Assembly: GCA_002706765.1 (NCBI GenBank)
Contig: PAJV01000013.1
Location: 1 to 64,000, forward strand
Source of the DNA: Gimesia sp.
Lineage (GTDB): Bacteria; Planctomycetota; Planctomycetia; Planctomycetales; Planctomycetaceae
Direction: 5' to 3'
DNA length: 64,000 nt
Shown: in pieces, positions 62,263 through 64,000 of the stretch
Position numbering within the stretch: the first letter of the stretch is position 1
Layout of the letters: each line of letters starts with the position of its first letter
Notes under the pieces: generated by a model
Databases searched by the model: none
Told to the model about the DNA's origin: nothing
The model's input: only the letters and a program-made list of their open reading frames with translations
Position numbers and translations under genes: made by a program

Positions 62263-62817
62263 GTGAGTACATGTAACTATTGTGGGCGTTATTTTGTTTA
62301 TCCAACAGACCATTTCCCTACCAGTCATGTCGATGCTTTTGCTGGCACTTATTGTAGCCTTCAATGCAAGAGTCAGGGAGAGGGGCATCAACAGAATGAA
62401 AAGAAAGAGAACGCCGAAGTATTTTTCATGATTGTAGCCGGAGTAATCTCTTTAATTGCATTTGTACTTCCCCTAATCATAAAGGGGGGCTCGATGTTGT
62501 TCTCTTGGATTCAAGTTCAATTATCGGGAACTCAATCAAATTCATTTGTTAGTCAGCAGACTCAAGAAACAGACGATTTAGAGATCAATATAGTTGATGA
62601 GAGTGAACCAGTATCGTTTCCATCAACAACACCTCCCCATTCTCAACCAAGAAAGAATCGCCCGAAACAACTCCCTCCTGCTCTGCCAAAATCATTTTCT
62701 TCAACGAAGCACAAATCGAAATCTAGCCCTCCACCAATTCCAAAAACGATTCGATCAAAAGCAGAACCGCCACCACTTCCAATGGATATAAGTCAAAAAA
62801 AACCTCGATCACAATGA
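62263..62817 (+). CDS. membrane protein with N-terminal Cys cluster and basic Pro-rich tail
   Basis: 184 residues with GTG start at 62263 (AAAGGGAAAG upstream). TCNYCGRYFVYPTDHFPTSHVDAFAGTYCSLQCKSQG has CxxC and CxxxC pairs. One membrane helix (FFMIVAGVISLIAFVLPLII) follows, then a tail rich in Pro, Ser and Lys (PRKNRPKQLPPALPKSFSS and PPPIPKTIRSKAEPPPLPM). The tail is Pro-rich like the island's microproteins, and a GYF gene is next door. No family recognised. Confidence 0.65.
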   Translation: MSTCNYCGRYFVYPTDHFPTSHVDAFAGTYCSLQCKSQGEGHQQNEKKENAEVFFMIVAGVISLIAFVLPLIIKGGSMLFSWIQVQLSGTQSNSFVSQQTQETDDLEINIVDESEPVSFPSTTPPHSQPRKNRPKQLPPALPKSFSSTKHKSKSSPPPIPKTIRSKAEPPPLPMDISQKKPRSQ

Positions 62818-62830
62818 ACCGTCGCTCATT

Positions 62831-62844
62831 AGGACACCGGCAAG
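62831..62844 (+). repeat. cassette tag, copy 3 (AGGACACCGGCAAG)
   Basis: Exact match to copies 1 and 2; 44 nt before the ATG at 62889. It lies just after the stop of the preceding gene. Confidence 0.8.
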
Positions 62845-62888
62845 CCCATCCAACAATACATCCTGCAAATCCCAGATTGGAGAACCAC

Positions 62889-63941
62889 ATGTTTCGGTCG
62901 AAAGTTTCTATCGTATCGCTGATATTGTTTTTGTTGATTTCAGTAACCGTTCAAGCAGAAGTCGTTTCCATTGAAGCAACGGTCAAATCTATTGATGCGA
63001 AAGCTCACACCATTACCGTCCAGAGAAAAGACAAAACAACAGAATTAGATGTCAGCCGCAAAGCAAAAATCACACTGCTCGATAAGGATGCAACACTTGA
63101 ATCACTGAAAGCCGGGCAAGAAGTCACATTAACATTCCACACAGAATTGGAGATCGTGCTAAAGATCGAAGCCAGTAAAGAGCCAGAAAAATCCGAGGTT
63201 TTGAATCTGTCGGAATTCAATACGAGTGAGACAGATATGACTCCGTGGCTGTCATCTGACGGCTTGACAATTTATTGGAGTGCGGGAACATTTCCTTCAG
63301 ATTGGTGGATCTGGACTGCTTCTCGAAAAGATGCAAGCTCATTGTTTAAAGACAAGAAGCGATTGTTTCGAGGGCATTCACCAGTCGTGAGTCACGACGG
63401 GTTAGAGTTAATTTTTAATGCTCCTGACTCTCCTAAATTCTTTGCTACTACAAGGGATTCGACAGAAGATGAGTTTCGTAGGCCAAGAGTGATTGAAGAA
63501 TTGCGATTTAACAAGGAAAATCAGTCCGCTCCTCGTTCGCTCTCACATGACGGGTTGAGTCTGTATTTTGATTATTTAGATAAGAAGCATAATCCAAAAT
63601 TCGAAATTTGGTTCACGACCCGAAAGAATCGTAATTCCGCTTGGAAGCCAGCCCAGCCTGTTAAGATATCTACACAAGATGCTTTGAAAGGATTGTCGTT
63701 CACTCAGCCCTTTCTGACGGACGATCAATTGGAGATGTATGTGGTCGTCGGAAAGGAATCTGAAAAGCCGAATATACGATTTGGCATCCTCTCAAGAAAA
63801 ACTCTTGATGCGCCTTTTTCGTCCATTCGATATATCGACCATCAAGGATGGCAAAGGCCCGTTTCCGAATTGCCTGACCCCACGCTACGTCCATGCCACG
63901 CAGGAACTATTCCTCATCTCAAGACTTCTCTTTCGGTCTGA
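62889..63941 (+). pseudogene. exported PD40/TolB-like beta-propeller protein, frameshifted near its 3' end
   Basis: 350 residues from ATG at 62889 (GGAG upstream); the frame extends upstream through the tag but this start has a signal peptide (VSIVSLILFLLISVTVQA). After a small N-terminal domain, repeats such as DMTPWLSSDGLTIYWSAG, HSPVVSHDGLELIFNAP and SAPRSLSHDGLSLYFDYL mark a PD40 propeller. The frame ends at 63941 with PDPTLRPCHAGTIPHLK; in the +1 frame the text continues YVHATQELFLISRLLFRSDDETKKNGIDLWVVKDFIPP to the window edge, as expected for the family. A one-base loss near 63885-63895 is the likely cause. Confidence 0.7.
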
Positions 63942-64000
63942 TGATGAAACCAAAAAGAACGGCATAGATTTGTGGGTGGTGAAGGACTTCATTCCTCCCC

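Larger units (their letters stand above)
57492..64000. mobile_element. island inserted in comM (left part only)
   Basis: Everything from the comM break to the window edge. Most genes are short and unrelated to host families, and the DNA is noticeably AT-richer than the preceding 20 kb except at 60.6-60.8 kb. No comM remainder is seen, so the right end is outside. Contents: a zinc-ribbon gene, a minus-strand microprotein operon, a small protein gene, and tag-preceded plus-strand genes. Whether it is mobile now cannot be judged. Confidence 0.7.

Noticed and set aside
1-64000. CRISPR array, rRNA or tRNA gene
   Set aside because: No regular direct repeats with spacers and no cloverleaf or rRNA-like sequence were noticed anywhere in the window.

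Overview
The window looks like a chromosome segment of a planctomycete, probably Gimesia-like. It carries two DUF1559 pseudopilins (an N-methylation motif followed by a QQAREAAR-type segment), a PVC-type membrane-bound dehydrogenase/cytochrome c with HEAT-like repeats, a Cys-type sulfatase, a Tat-exported Gfo/Idh/MocA oxidoreductase, and a Ser/Thr kinase / FHA / ECF sigma neighbourhood. The genus is inferred from gene content; no rRNA or other marker gene is present.

Layout. 1-8.3 kb (minus): a type II secretion/pseudopilin operon with three consecutive GspF-like membrane proteins, three minor pseudopilin-type proteins, two DUF1559 proteins and an exported protein, with no ATPase in view. 8.7-11.0 kb: asnS and an exported esterase. 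11.3-32.9 kb: a phage-derived region. It is split: terminase large subunit and portal come first, then three host-type genes (Na+/solute symporter, PLP aminotransferase, YkgJ-like Cys-cluster protein), then prohead protease, HK97-type capsid and a head protein. A tightly overlapping connector/tail operon follows, ending in a double glycosyltransferase and a methyltransferase. No integrase, repressor, lysis gene, replication gene, small terminase or tape measure was found, and the tail-tube gene is frameshifted next to a 10-bp direct repeat. The block is therefore a domesticated or decaying phage structural module, possibly GTA-like.

33-50.5 kb: host genes. These include a short protein that reads as a LexA DNA-binding domain fused to a CsrA-like domain, followed by two lineage-specific genes; the PVC cytochrome and sulfatase; a HAD / DUF455 ferritin-like / methyltransferase group; dprA; and TSUP transporter, DJ-1/PfpI, DUF423 and dipeptidase genes. 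50.6-56.3 kb: a signalling cluster of coiled-coil protein, FHA protein, small membrane protein, Ser/Thr kinase, membrane protein and ECF sigma factor. A strong terminator and a 32-residue basic protein gene follow.

56.8-64.0 kb: comM is cut off after its N-terminal domain, just before the Walker A motif. The cut lies inside a perfect 8-bp inverted repeat with a 7-bp spacer, the geometry of a tyrosine-recombinase core site. Beyond it lies an AT-rich island that runs off the window. The island holds (i) a six-gene minus-strand operon of five microproteins of 36-47 residues sharing a G-x-[VI]-[PS] motif in Pro/Lys-rich tails, plus a three-helix membrane protein; (ii) plus-strand genes each preceded, 33-45 nt before the start, by the tag AGGACACCGGCAAG (three exact copies, one partial); and (iii) a GC-rich, highly structured segment at 60.56-60.83 kb with two GNRA-type loops and a terminator that shares bases with the closing helix of the preceding fold. 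These island elements, the LexA-CsrA fusion and the split phage module are the most novel parts of the window. All statements are from reading the sequence by eye; no searches or folding programs were run.
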